In this document: positions 49,693-58,966 of the stretch, in pieces | How the letters are laid out: each line of letters opens with the position of its first letter | How positions within the stretch are numbered: position 1 is the stretch's first letter | Source of the DNA: Mangrovibacterium lignilyticum | GTDB taxonomy: Bacteria > Bacteroidota > Bacteroidia > Bacteroidales > Prolixibacteraceae | Length of the DNA stretch: 64,000 nucleotides | Assembly: GCF_010882175.1 (NCBI RefSeq) | Contig: NZ_WKLH01000008.1 | Coordinates: forward strand, 1-64,000 | Direction of reading: 5' to 3' | Notes under the pieces: model-generated | Database searches by the model: none | Told to the model about the DNA's origin: nothing | What the model saw: the letters and a program-made list of their open reading frames with translations, nothing else | Made by a program: the position numbers and the translations under genes

Positions 49693-51171
49693 ATGAAACG
49701 AACAATAAAATATATAGTAGCGATTGTTTTCTTGTTTTCTTTTTCCGGCTGTGAGAAAGGACTTGATCCGACATTCTATGGATCGCTCAATCCAACTGTT
49801 TTTCCTTCAACCGAAAGTGAATTTGAAGCATACATGCTGGAATCTTACATTCCTTTCACATTTCGTTGGGGATATGAGCAAAACGGCAATTGGTATTACA
49901 CTTTTTTCAGTCCGGAGGAAGGCGTTGTGCCACTTTTTGATTTTCCGACGGACTTATTGTCTGTATTTACTGCATGGGGTGACGGTGGCACTTATTGGGA
50001 ATCGAAAAGTAGAGGGAATTTTATTCCTCTCACTGGCCAAAGTGTAAGTACTACGCACTTTGAAAAGGTCCGTTTTGTTACACGTATTACAAAAACAATT
50101 GAAGATCTTGAAAAAACGGATATAATTCAAGACGAGGATTTTCGGAAACAGCTCATAAGTGAAGCTAAGGTTGCACGTGGTTGGACGATGTTATTTCTTT
50201 TGCAATTGTACGGTCCTGTGCCCGTAATTGTAGATCCTGAACAAGTTGGAAACCCTGATGCTGAAGGAGATCTGACACGCCCGGATCGAAGTGACTTTGT
50301 TAGTTGGATCGTTGCTGATTTGGAGTATGCTGCTGAAAATATTGCCGAAGTAGCCCCTGATTATGGTCGATTTAATAAAGGCTTAGTTCGAACGTTATTA
50401 ATGCGTCTCTACATGAACGAAAAGGATTTTGTAAAAGCAGAGGAGGTGGGAAGAGAAATAACAAGTATGGGGTATAGTCTGGTTGATGATTACGCAAGTT
50501 TGTTTAGGGAAGCAACAGAACGGAATTCAGAAACCATCTTTGCAATCTCTTGTGATCCAGAATCTCAGGGTAGAGGAACAGACGGGAATTTTAATTCATT
50601 TAGTTGGAATGTTTACCCTGACGGTAGAAGTTGGGCACAGATATATGGCGCTTCGTGGAAGTTTTATGATTCATTTGATCCGAGCGATAAAAGAAGAGAA
50701 TTATTGATGGGTGTATATACTTCTGCAGATGGCACTGTGTACGATCGCACGAATATGATTGGCGCGGTAATCAATAAGTTTCCACCAGAAGGTCCTAATG
50801 CTTACCAAGGTAATGATTTTCCAGTGGCACGTTATGCTGATGTGCTGTTATTGTTGGCAGAAGCTATAAGTGAAAACAACAATGGACCAACCCAGGAAGC
50901 AATTGATTTGGTTGATATGGTAAGAGAACGTGCAGGTATAGCAGATTTAACAGACTCCGATACGGGATCAAAACAAGCATTTAATGATGCAATATTGCGT
51001 GAACGAGGATGGGAATTATATTTTGAAGGCCAGAGATTACCAGACTTGAGAAGACACGAAAAATGGCCTTCAGCTTTGGATGGAATTCCGGGCAAAAACC
51101 CTGGACCATCATACTTTCCATTACCTCAATACGCTGTTTTAGAAGGATTAGTACAAAATGAAGGGTATTAG
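49693..51171 (+). CDS. SusD/RagB-family lipoprotein (cassette C)
   Basis: A 492-residue glycan-binding lipoprotein with lipobox 'FLFSFSGCEKGLD'. It contains 'AKVARGWTMLFLLQLYGPVPVIVDPEQ', 'KGLVRTLLMRLYMNEKDFVKAEEVGREI', 'ARYADVLLLLAEAISENNNGPTQEAIDLVDMVRERAGI' and the end block 'LRERGWELYFEGQRLPDLRRH', all typical of SusD. It pairs with the SusC just upstream. A strong terminator 68 nt after the stop ends the unit. Confidence 0.94.
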   Translation: MKRTIKYIVAIVFLFSFSGCEKGLDPTFYGSLNPTVFPSTESEFEAYMLESYIPFTFRWGYEQNGNWYYTFFSPEEGVVPLFDFPTDLLSVFTAWGDGGTYWESKSRGNFIPLTGQSVSTTHFEKVRFVTRITKTIEDLEKTDIIQDEDFRKQLISEAKVARGWTMLFLLQLYGPVPVIVDPEQVGNPDAEGDLTRPDRSDFVSWIVADLEYAAENIAEVAPDYGRFNKGLVRTLLMRLYMNEKDFVKAEEVGREITSMGYSLVDDYASLFREATERNSETIFAISCDPESQGRGTDGNFNSFSWNVYPDGRSWAQIYGASWKFYDSFDPSDKRRELLMGVYTSADGTVYDRTNMIGAVINKFPPEGPNAYQGNDFPVARYADVLLLLAEAISENNNGPTQEAIDLVDMVRERAGIADLTDSDTGSKQAFNDAILRERGWELYFEGQRLPDLRRHEKWPSALDGIPGKNPGPSYFPLPQYAVLEGLVQNEGY

Positions 51172-51238
51172 TCAAATTTGATACCTCTTTTCAAATTGAT
51201 CAAAAATGAAATCAGCTTAAGAGTGTGATAAGGAGATG

Positions 51239-51279
51239 CAGGTTGTTTGCCAGGATCGCTGGCAAACAGCCTGTCTTCT
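51239..51279 (+). terminator. intrinsic terminator after susD, cassette C
   Basis: CAGGTTGTTTGCCAG (51239-51253) pairs with CTGGCAAACAGCCTG (51259-51273), 15 bp with one G-U and a 5-nt loop, followed by TCTTCT. It isolates susCD of cassette C from the GH2 downstream. The remaining gap to 51666 is AT-rich and contains a T13 run (51573-51585); I see no gene in it. Confidence 0.75.
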
Positions 51280-51666
51280 AGCATTCGAGTTTTGTGATTT
51301 GTCTTATAATATTGGGTTCTAAGCATTGAAAAACGAATCGACTCATTGCTAATTGAGCAATTTCAAACACGAAATTCGGATCATATTATGGTTAGTATTG
51401 ATGTGTTGCATTTTTCATTGAATATATAAAACAAGAAATAAATTAATGATCACTCATTGAATTGAGAATTTCGTGAATAATTATTAATTTTTGAGTTGTT
51501 TTGAAATCTGAATACTGATTTATTTTAAAGTAATATGTGTTGGAATTAAAACAGCGTAATTTACATGAATTGTTTTTTTTTTTTTGTCTTTCAGTGGTAG
51601 GCCTGACGGCAGATAACTAATTGTTCTAAATCATGGTAAAATGGAGTTGAAACAAAACTTGAATTG

Positions 51667-54498
51667 ATGAATAGACTTTACTTTTTAACGATATTGATAG
51701 CACTCTGCTCTTGTGCAGATAAGTTTGAAACAAAAATTGACTTGAGTGGAGAATGGCAGTTTCGGATCGATTCTCTAGATATAGGAGAAAAGGAACGGTG
51801 GTTTTCTCAGGATTTTGAAGATCAGGTTATTCTGCCGGGATCTATGGCGGAAAATGGTAAAGGGAACGAGATTTCTATTCATACGAAATGGACAGGAGGC
51901 GTTCAGGATACTGCTTGGTATAAAGATCCTAACTATGCACCTTTTTATGATCCTGATAATATTCGGTTCCCATTTTGGCTGCAGCCGGTAAAAAAATACA
52001 CCGGTGCAGCTTGGTATAGGAAGACGGTTGCGATCCCCTCCAATTGGAAAAGTGGGAATGTTTTTCTCTTTCTAGAAAGGCCACACTGGCAGTCTGCAGT
52101 TTGGATAAATGGACAAAAAGTGGGAATGGAAAATAGTTTGGCGACACCCCATCAGTTCAATATTAGTTCTTTTCTCAAGGCAGGAAAAAATGAAATAGCG
52201 GTATGCATAGACAATCGTACCGATAAGATTGATGTAGGTGAAAATTCCCATAGTATTTCGGATCATACACAGACTAATTGGAATGGAATTGTTGGTGATA
52301 TGTCTTTACGCTATGCTGCTCCAGTCTATTTAAAAAATGTAAAGCTTTTTCCGGATCGAAAAACAAATTCAATTCAGATAAAAGCAGTTGTTGTCAATAG
52401 TAAGCAGGAAGATACAGACGTAGAAATTGACGCAAATTCCTATTTGAAAGGAAAGCAAGCTCACGTTGGCCGAAGTCATTTTAGTTTTTCTGTTCCGAAA
52501 GGAGAGACTGTGCTATCCATGACAATGCAGATGGAAGTAGATGTGAGGTTGTGGGATGAATTCAATCCCAATGTGTATCAGATCAAGTTGGATTTAAAGT
52601 GTGAGGATGGAGTAGATACACAGTTGGTCGATTTTGGCTTTCGTGATTTTACGGCTGATAGTGCAGGGCTGAAGATTAATGATAGGCCAGTATTTTTGAG
52701 GGGAACATTAGAATGTGCGATTTTTCCACTTACTGGTTACCCGCCTACAGGTAAAATGGAATGGGAAAAGGTGTTTAAAACAGTAAAAAAATTTGGATTG
52801 AATCATGTTCGTTTCCATTCATGGTGTCCTCCGGAAGTAGCATTTGTTGTAGCAGATGAGATGGGAGTTTATCTTCAGTTAGAATGTTCATCATGGGCTA
52901 ACCAAAGTACTGAAATCGGAAGTGGTTTCCCTGTTGATGATTACGTATATGAAGAAAGTGATCGTATTGTTGATACCTATGGAAATCATCCTTCTTTTGT
53001 AATGATGGCGTATGGTAATGAGCCTGGAGGAATGAAGCACGTTGATTATTTGAGAGGTTTTGTGACTTATTGGAAAGCCAAAGACGATCGACGGTTGTAC
53101 ACCTCTGGATCCGGTTGGCCATTGATTGAAGAGAATGATTACCATGTAACACATAATGGTGTGCGAATACAGGGCTGGGGGGAAGGTCTGAATAGCATTA
53201 TAAACAGCAAGCCACCAACGACGGATTATGATTGGACGAGAGGAATTCAAGGACTGAAAAGTCCAATGGTAAGTCATGAGATAGGTCAGTGGTGCGCGTA
53301 TCCAAATTTTAACGAGATAGAGAAATATACAGGAGTTCTTAAACCAAAAAACTTTGAGCTGTTTAAAGAGAGTCTTGCAGCTCACAATATGGAGCAATTG
53401 GCTGATAGCTTTTTGCTGGCATCTGGTAAATTACAGGCTCTTTGTTACAAAGCAGATATCGAGGCAGCTTTGAGGACACCAACTTTTGGTGGATTTCAGT
53501 TGCTTGACTTGCATGATTTTCCAGGACAGGGCACCGCTTTGGTTGGAGTGCTTGATGCGTTCTGGGATGAGAAAGGATATATTACAGCCGAGGAATACAA
53601 ACATTTTTGTAACTCAGTTGTCCCATTGGCCAGATTGGATAAGCGAGTTTTTCGTGAGGGTGAGACATTGCTTGCCGACATTGAGATCGCTAATTTCGGA
53701 GCAACTTCCTTGATTGACGTTGTCCCTCTCTGGAGAATATATGAAGGCAATACTATGGTAGTTCAAGGTGATTTGGGGAAACAAGACATTCTTCAGGGAA
53801 ATGGAATTAAGCTGGGGGCGGTTGTCTATGAGCTAAAGACAGAAGAAAGGCCGAGAAAGTTAACCTTGGAGGTCACAGTTGGTGCCTATCAAAATTCATG
53901 GGATCTATGGGTGTATCCCAGTTATCCTGAGTTCAAAGATAAAGATGTGCTGGTAGTCGAGAAGCTAGATAATTCTAGTATTCAATTCCTGGAAGAAGGT
54001 GGTAAAGTCTTGCTGAGCTTGGGGAAAGGAAAGGTGGCAACAGGTAGGGGCGGCGAAGTAGGTGTTGGATTTTCTAGTATTTTTTGGAACACTGCCTGGA
54101 CTGGAGGACAAAAGCCTCATACGCTCGGAATTCTATGTGATCCAAAGCATTCCGCACTGGATCTTTTTCCGACTGAATATCATTCTAATTGGCAATGGTG
54201 GGATGCTATGAGTCATTCTGATGCTATCCTATTGGAATCTTTTGGTTCGGAAATAAAACCTATAGTTCGAATCATAGACGATTGGGTGACAAATAAAAGT
54301 TTGGCACTTCTTTTTGAGGCAAAAGTAGGTAGCGGTAGAATTTTGGTAAGTGGTACTGATTTGGTCAATGGACTAGAATCCAGGCCAGAAGCAGTTCAGC
54401 TTAAACATAGCCTGCTTAATTATATGAGCGGTAATGAATTTTATCCAAAAGCAGAAATTAAGTTTGATGAGTTAGAGGCATTGCTGAAGACAGAGTGA
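51667..54498 (+). CDS. GH2 glycoside hydrolase, lipoprotein (galactan locus)
   Basis: A 943-residue enzyme from ATG 51667 (a TTG codon precedes it in frame). The lipobox 'ILIALCSCADK' anchors it. It has a jelly roll ('DLSGEWQFRIDSLDIGEKERWF'), 'LERPHWQSAVWINGQKVG' and a TIM barrel opening with 'GLKINDRPVFLRGTLECAIFPLTGYPPTG', an unusual variant of the GH2 'G.N.HED' strand. The acid/base is Glu452 in 'AYGNEPGG' and the nucleophile Glu538 in 'VSHEIGQWCAYP'. It is a distinct subgroup from the GH2 at 37241. Facing an AraC gene and a GH53 endo-galactanase, it most likely trims beta-galactose from pectic galactan side chains (inference). Confidence 0.85.
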   Translation: MNRLYFLTILIALCSCADKFETKIDLSGEWQFRIDSLDIGEKERWFSQDFEDQVILPGSMAENGKGNEISIHTKWTGGVQDTAWYKDPNYAPFYDPDNIRFPFWLQPVKKYTGAAWYRKTVAIPSNWKSGNVFLFLERPHWQSAVWINGQKVGMENSLATPHQFNISSFLKAGKNEIAVCIDNRTDKIDVGENSHSISDHTQTNWNGIVGDMSLRYAAPVYLKNVKLFPDRKTNSIQIKAVVVNSKQEDTDVEIDANSYLKGKQAHVGRSHFSFSVPKGETVLSMTMQMEVDVRLWDEFNPNVYQIKLDLKCEDGVDTQLVDFGFRDFTADSAGLKINDRPVFLRGTLECAIFPLTGYPPTGKMEWEKVFKTVKKFGLNHVRFHSWCPPEVAFVVADEMGVYLQLECSSWANQSTEIGSGFPVDDYVYEESDRIVDTYGNHPSFVMMAYGNEPGGMKHVDYLRGFVTYWKAKDDRRLYTSGSGWPLIEENDYHVTHNGVRIQGWGEGLNSIINSKPPTTDYDWTRGIQGLKSPMVSHEIGQWCAYPNFNEIEKYTGVLKPKNFELFKESLAAHNMEQLADSFLLASGKLQALCYKADIEAALRTPTFGGFQLLDLHDFPGQGTALVGVLDAFWDEKGYITAEEYKHFCNSVVPLARLDKRVFREGETLLADIEIANFGATSLIDVVPLWRIYEGNTMVVQGDLGKQDILQGNGIKLGAVVYELKTEERPRKLTLEVTVGAYQNSWDLWVYPSYPEFKDKDVLVVEKLDNSSIQFLEEGGKVLLSLGKGKVATGRGGEVGVGFSSIFWNTAWTGGQKPHTLGILCDPKHSALDLFPTEYHSNWQWWDAMSHSDAILLESFGSEIKPIVRIIDDWVTNKSLALLFEAKVGSGRILVSGTDLVNGLESRPEAVQLKHSLLNYMSGNEFYPKAEIKFDELEALLKTE

Positions 54499-54598
54499 AG
54501 CATATCAAAAAAAGATTATAAAAATAGATTTGTCTATCAGTTGATCATTAGTGGTTTTGTTAGGTTTAGTTAGAAAGAGTCTTCACTTGATGAAGACG

Positions 54599-54637
54599 AT
54601 TCCCGGGACGATGGCTTTGTTGCCCGGGAATATTTTT
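54599..54637 (+). terminator. intrinsic terminator between convergent GH2 and araC-type genes
   Basis: ATTCCCGGG (54599-54607) pairs perfectly with CCCGGGAAT (54623-54631), followed by ATTTTTATG. Confidence 0.75.
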
Positions 54638-54691
54638 ATGTTCTAGAGTCAAAAGGCTTTCCTATCAAACGGTGCTAGAGCCTTAAGTTGA

Positions 54692-55582
54692 TTATAATTT
54701 GTCATTGTACCTCTTTCTGTATTCTTTCGGAGATATACCCATTTCGCTGTTAAAGGCTTTTGAAAAATGAAATTGATCGTAGTATTTTAATCTAAATGCA
54801 ATCTCCTTGATTTTCAGTTCCGAAAATTGCAAATACGAGCAGGCCCGTTGTATTTTTAGTTGATTGTAATATTCAATGGGCGAGAAGGATGTTCTTTCTG
54901 TGAATAGTGAATTTAGGTGAGAGGGGGAGTATCCTAAGTATTGAGCTATTTCTTTAAGTGAAATCTTATTCTCAAGATTATCTTTCATATACAGTATGCT
55001 TTTTTTTATGAAGTCGTTTTCTCTAATTTTTTTGACTTCCTGGTATTGAGGAACGTATTTGATTGATGCCAGAAAATGCATTAGGCAGAAAGTGATATAC
55101 TCTAAGTTTTCGGGATTGTATCCCATCTCAAGATTGTGAAAAATTTCCTCAAATAATTGTATTCTGTCTCCAAGACGACTTTTGTCGCTAATCTCAAAAC
55201 GCATGACTTTCCCAAAAATTGATTCAAACATTGGCGTGTTTTCTCCTTTGAAGTGAATCCAATAAATGCTCCATGGATCTTTTTCATCTGCGCCATATGA
55301 ATGCTTTGTGTTGGCTGGTATAATGAATAGCTGATTTTCCATGATACCAAAATGTTGATCATTGCTGCTTATCCATCCCTTTCCTTTGTCACAATAAATG
55401 AGAATGTTTTCGTTGGCGCCGATTTGTCGCTGTCGATAATGATAATCTGCATTTGGATAATATCCAATGTGGGTTACGTGGAGTTGTTTGGTGATCACGT
55501 TTTTTGCTTGGTAATTTCTTACAGTATAGGGCGTAATTATTGCTTTTTCGCCTTTGAAGCCTTCTTGTATCGCATGTTTCAT
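54692..55582 (-). CDS. AraC-family transcriptional regulator
   Basis: About 296 residues if started at ATG 55580-55582, giving the family-typical opening 'MKHAIQEGFKGEKAI'. The frame runs back to 55708, but the extra 42 residues do not resemble the family. An N-terminal cupin-like sensor ('YRQRQIGANENILIYCDKGKGWI', 'NQLFIIPANTKHSY') is followed by the C-terminal double helix-turn-helix ('KISLKEIAQYLGYSPSHLNSLFTERTSFSPIEYYN' and 'IKEIAFRLKYYDQFHFSKAFNSEMGISPKEYRK'). It lies between GH2 and GH53 on the opposite strand and likely controls cassette D, in place of the FecI/FecR systems used elsewhere in the window. Low GC for the window. Confidence 0.9.
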   Translation of the reverse strand: MKHAIQEGFKGEKAIITPYTVRNYQAKNVITKQLHVTHIGYYPNADYHYRQRQIGANENILIYCDKGKGWISSNDQHFGIMENQLFIIPANTKHSYGADEKDPWSIYWIHFKGENTPMFESIFGKVMRFEISDKSRLGDRIQLFEEIFHNLEMGYNPENLEYITFCLMHFLASIKYVPQYQEVKKIRENDFIKKSILYMKDNLENKISLKEIAQYLGYSPSHLNSLFTERTSFSPIEYYNQLKIQRACSYLQFSELKIKEIAFRLKYYDQFHFSKAFNSEMGISPKEYRKRYNDKL

Positions 55583-55829
55583 ATTCTTGACTTTACTGAA
55601 TCCATTTTTGTGGATTGTAAAATAGTTATAATTTACATGTATTGGACGAATTCTTACATTTTTTTTAACAGTAATCTCAGGTATTTTTGTGAATAGAATC
55701 TGAGGCAAGAAAATACTTAGGTGAAGTTGTTTAATTAGTTTTCGAAGATAATATTTCTTGTATTTAGATAAATAGTATAGTTTTTTCTTTACGAATAAGG
55801 GCTTTGACGTGATATTTATTCACCACCAC

Positions 55830-55846
55830 TCGACTTAGTTCGACTT
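55830..55846 (+). promoter_or_regulatory. direct repeat in the araC / GH53 divergent gap
   Basis: TCGACTT occurs at 55830-55836 and again at 55840-55846, ten bases apart start to start, about one helical turn. This suits a tandem binding site for an AraC-type regulator in the 386-nt gap 55583-55968. No clear -33/-7 promoter was found for GH53; TAATGTTG at 55909-55916 is a one-mismatch -7 candidate. Confidence 0.35.
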
Positions 55847-55968
55847 TAAATAATGGGGCTATTCTTTGATTTGAAGTTTGATTGAAGATGGTTTAAGGTC
55901 ATCTGAGATAATGTTGAGAGTTGATTTATACAGACCAAATACTATTAACAGAACCTAATGTGTTAATT

Positions 55969-57579
55969 ATGAATATCAAATCTTTTTATTTTTTTACTCT
56001 TCTATTCGGAGTTTTTTTGCTTTCCGGATGTAGCAATAAAGGATCTAAAGGAGATAATCCTATTGATCCCCCATTAATAGAGAATGGTATCGACAATCCC
56101 AGTTTTGAGAACGACAAAATTGTTGTTGGTTCAGTTTCAGGCTGGTTTATCGAAGGGGATGCTGATGCAGTGCAAATTAAAGCTGGTGGAACAGAAGGCA
56201 AGTATTCACTCTTGTATACTTCAAGTAACGATTACATTGTTGAAACATCTCAAGTTATTTCAGGCTTGGAGGATGGGATCTACAATTTGGAGTTTTATTT
56301 CCAGAATAGCGGTGGTCAGGATTATTGTTATGTATCTGCCGGTTCCAATCCTGATGCAACGAAAATGACATCACTTTTTGTGTCATCACATAAATGGAAA
56401 ACATCTGTTGTTCGGGGAGTCGAAGTATCAGGAGGCATTTGTAAAATTGCAATCTCAGCAAGTGCAAAATCTGGAAATTGGTGCAAATTAGATGCATTTT
56501 CATTAGAGAAGGTCGAAGATGATTATGATTTCTTGAAGGGGGGAGATGTTTCCCAGCTTTCCTACATTGAACAAATGGGAGGGAAGTTTTATGACAATGG
56601 AGTCGAGAAGGACTGCTTTGAGATATTGAAAGATAAAGGTTTCAATATCGTTCGGTTACGACTGTATAATGACCCAGGTAATCCAGGTTATGTACCCTCG
56701 AATCGACTTCCTGCAGGAATTCAGAATCCGGAAGATATTTTGAGCCTAGCAAGACGTGCGAAGCAAGCAGGAATGAAAATACAACTAACATTTCATTATA
56801 GTGACTATTGGACAAATGCAGAGTTGAGAAATAAACCTCATGATTGGGTTGGTCTTGGCTACTCCGAATTACGCGAAGCTGTTTACGATTTCACATCAGA
56901 TTTTATGTTGCGGATGAAGAATCAAGGAACAACTCCTGAGTTTGTGTCTCTAGGGAATGAAACGGGCGGAGGGATCTTGTTCCCGGATGGAAGCAGCGAT
57001 AACATGATGCAGCTGGCAGATTTGTTTAATCAGGGGTATGATGCAGTGAAGGCAGTTTCTCCATCGACTAAGGTTATTATACACTTGGACGATGCGGGTA
57101 ATTTGGATAAATATTTTTGGTATTTCGATGAATTGGTGCGCTATGGTGCAAGTTTCGACGTGATTGGTGCATCGTATTATCCATTTTGGACCAAAAAGAC
57201 TGTTGACGAAGTGCGGTCATGGTCAGAGCAGGTGGTTTCCAAATATGGCAAGGAAATACTTATTATGGAAACAGGTTATAACTGGAATCCTACACTTCCC
57301 AATGGATATGCCGGTCAGCTAAAAGACAATGGCCCTTATCAGAATATCTATCCTTCCTCACCTCAAGGCCAACGTGATTTCCTGTTGGAATTATTCTCTG
57401 GAGTGAAGTCTGCAGCCAATGGCAAATTATTAGGCTGTTTATACTGGGATCCTGTATTCATTGCTGTCCCTGGCGTTGGCTGGGAGCTTGGAGGTCCAAA
57501 TGTAGTTGCTAACACCACACTCTTCGACTTTGGTGGAAATTCATTGGTGTCATTAGATGCGTTTAAATACAACAACTAA
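55969..57579 (+). CDS. GH53 endo-beta-1,4-galactanase, lipoprotein
   Basis: A 536-residue enzyme from ATG 55969 (the upstream TTG extension is unlikely because the lipobox 'FLLSGCSNK' needs a normal short signal). Residues ~40-185 form a carbohydrate-binding-like beta-sandwich ('NPSFENDKIVVGSVSGWFIEGD', 'GIYNLEFYFQNSGG'). The GH53 barrel starts at 'FLKGGDVSQLSYIEQMGGKFYD' and contains 'FNIVRLRLYNDP', 'LTFHYSDYWTNA', acid/base Glu331 in 'SLGNETGGG' and nucleophile Glu434 in 'ILIMETGYNW'. It cuts beta-1,4-galactan internally at the cell surface. Cassette D is defined by this gene. Confidence 0.93.
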   Translation: MNIKSFYFFTLLFGVFLLSGCSNKGSKGDNPIDPPLIENGIDNPSFENDKIVVGSVSGWFIEGDADAVQIKAGGTEGKYSLLYTSSNDYIVETSQVISGLEDGIYNLEFYFQNSGGQDYCYVSAGSNPDATKMTSLFVSSHKWKTSVVRGVEVSGGICKIAISASAKSGNWCKLDAFSLEKVEDDYDFLKGGDVSQLSYIEQMGGKFYDNGVEKDCFEILKDKGFNIVRLRLYNDPGNPGYVPSNRLPAGIQNPEDILSLARRAKQAGMKIQLTFHYSDYWTNAELRNKPHDWVGLGYSELREAVYDFTSDFMLRMKNQGTTPEFVSLGNETGGGILFPDGSSDNMMQLADLFNQGYDAVKAVSPSTKVIIHLDDAGNLDKYFWYFDELVRYGASFDVIGASYYPFWTKKTVDEVRSWSEQVVSKYGKEILIMETGYNWNPTLPNGYAGQLKDNGPYQNIYPSSPQGQRDFLLELFSGVKSAANGKLLGCLYWDPVFIAVPGVGWELGGPNVVANTTLFDFGGNSLVSLDAFKYNN

Positions 57580-57589
57580 ACATAAAACT

Positions 57590-58951
57590 ATGATTAAAAC
57601 ATCGCTAAAGTTAATTAGCAGCATATATTTGTTGCTACTTATAGTAAGTTTCTTCACTGGGTGTGAGGACGATAAAGATGACATCGCCCCCGGGTTATAT
57701 GTCGAAGAAACAGAGATTGAAACATTCCCTGGGGATACTGTTTTGGTCAATGGAACTGTATCCAACTATGTGGGACTTTCGAGCATAACATTAAGTTGCG
57801 AAGAATGGGAAATTAACAAGATCTATGATCTTAGTGCCCATAAACCAGTTGTGTTCAACTACTATTACCAAATGATTGTGCCTCAGACGGCCACGTTTGA
57901 TCAGGAACTGCTGGTGACTGTCCGTGACAAAAATGGACTTGAAACCCAGAAGGTTGTAGCGCTGTCGTTCCTGCCCGATACAGAAAGTCCGGTAGTGACT
58001 CAGGGCATCCCGTCGCAAGTCAGTGTGGATTTCGATACTTCTGTTGAGAGCGGTCTTTGGACTCTGAACATGAAGTTCAGCGACGACCGCGAACTAAAGC
58101 AAGCCCGTGTACAGATTCCCGACGTTGCCGTAGACGAATCCTATCCTGTGAGTGGCCGTAGTGGTAGCCTGAACCAGACCATTGAGTTTACTAGTCCCGG
58201 TTCCTTCCCGGCAACGATTACCATCGATGATGCCAGCGGTAACGAAACCGTGGTGCAGACGGAAGTCGTGGTGATGTTAACAGAAGAAGAGGACCCCATT
58301 CAGGATTACGCACAGATGTATGTGGTCAATGCAGACGAAAATGCAGACGACTACCTGAACGGCTACTACCGCTACATGGATCGCCAGGGCGAATATCAAT
58401 ACCAAGGTGTCTTCTATTCTCCGTCAGAAAATACGCCGGTTTATTTTGTTCCAGCCAAAACGATGGATAGCGACCTCTTTGGAGTGAGCCCATATGTTAG
58501 CAGTAAACTGATGAATAAAAACGGTTATGTAGAACCAGTTTTATTGCCGGCGGAAGGTTATTACGGTATTTGGATCGACCTGAATACACATACCTATAGT
58601 ATTTGGAGCCTCGAAGTGCCTGCCGGAACATACAATGGAGAATTAGGCGTATCGGGTACCGGATTTACAATCGGAGACTGGGCCTTACCTGCCGAAAATA
58701 TGAATAAGGTGGGCAATGGCTATCAATACGAGTATGAAATGGAACTGGTAGCTGATTACTCAGGCAAAGTACAGTACTACTTCTACAGTCCCGACTGGGT
58801 GCATATTTATCGGGCCGATGTTGATGGTAATTGGTGGTATGAATCCGCCACTGGGGGTGTCGTTGCCTTCGATACCGAGTACGCAGGCAAAGTGAAGATC
58901 ACGTTTGATACGGCTTATCCATGGGCTACCATGAAAAAAGTTACACAATAA
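57590..58951 (+). CDS. surface glycan-binding lipoprotein (SusE/SusF position)
   Basis: A 453-residue lipoprotein from ATG 57590, 10 nt after GH53. The lipobox is 'IVSFFTGCEDDKDD'. Two Ig-like segments follow ('PGDTVLVNGTVSNYVGLSSITL', 'PVVTQGIPSQVSVDFDTSVESG') and then SusE/F-like beta modules rich in aromatic residues ('YQYQGVFYSPSENTPVYF', 'YYGIWIDLNTHTYSIW', 'VQYYFYSPDWVHIYRAD', 'GNWWYES'). In the B. thetaiotaomicron galactan locus a surface glycan-binding protein lies between GH53 and susCD, as here. The first ~300 bp are AT-rich like GH53 while the rest has higher GC with different codon choice, so the gene may be mosaic. Confidence 0.75.
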   Translation: MIKTSLKLISSIYLLLLIVSFFTGCEDDKDDIAPGLYVEETEIETFPGDTVLVNGTVSNYVGLSSITLSCEEWEINKIYDLSAHKPVVFNYYYQMIVPQTATFDQELLVTVRDKNGLETQKVVALSFLPDTESPVVTQGIPSQVSVDFDTSVESGLWTLNMKFSDDRELKQARVQIPDVAVDESYPVSGRSGSLNQTIEFTSPGSFPATITIDDASGNETVVQTEVVVMLTEEEDPIQDYAQMYVVNADENADDYLNGYYRYMDRQGEYQYQGVFYSPSENTPVYFVPAKTMDSDLFGVSPYVSSKLMNKNGYVEPVLLPAEGYYGIWIDLNTHTYSIWSLEVPAGTYNGELGVSGTGFTIGDWALPAENMNKVGNGYQYEYEMELVADYSGKVQYYFYSPDWVHIYRADVDGNWWYESATGGVVAFDTEYAGKVKITFDTAYPWATMKKVTQ

Positions 58952-58966
58952 TACGAATCAGTAAGT

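Noticed and set aside
51573-51585. T13 homopolymer upstream of GH2 as a phase-variation switch
   Set aside because: It is about 80 nt before the GH2 start, outside any coding frame and not positioned in a visible promoter spacer, so a switching role cannot be supported.
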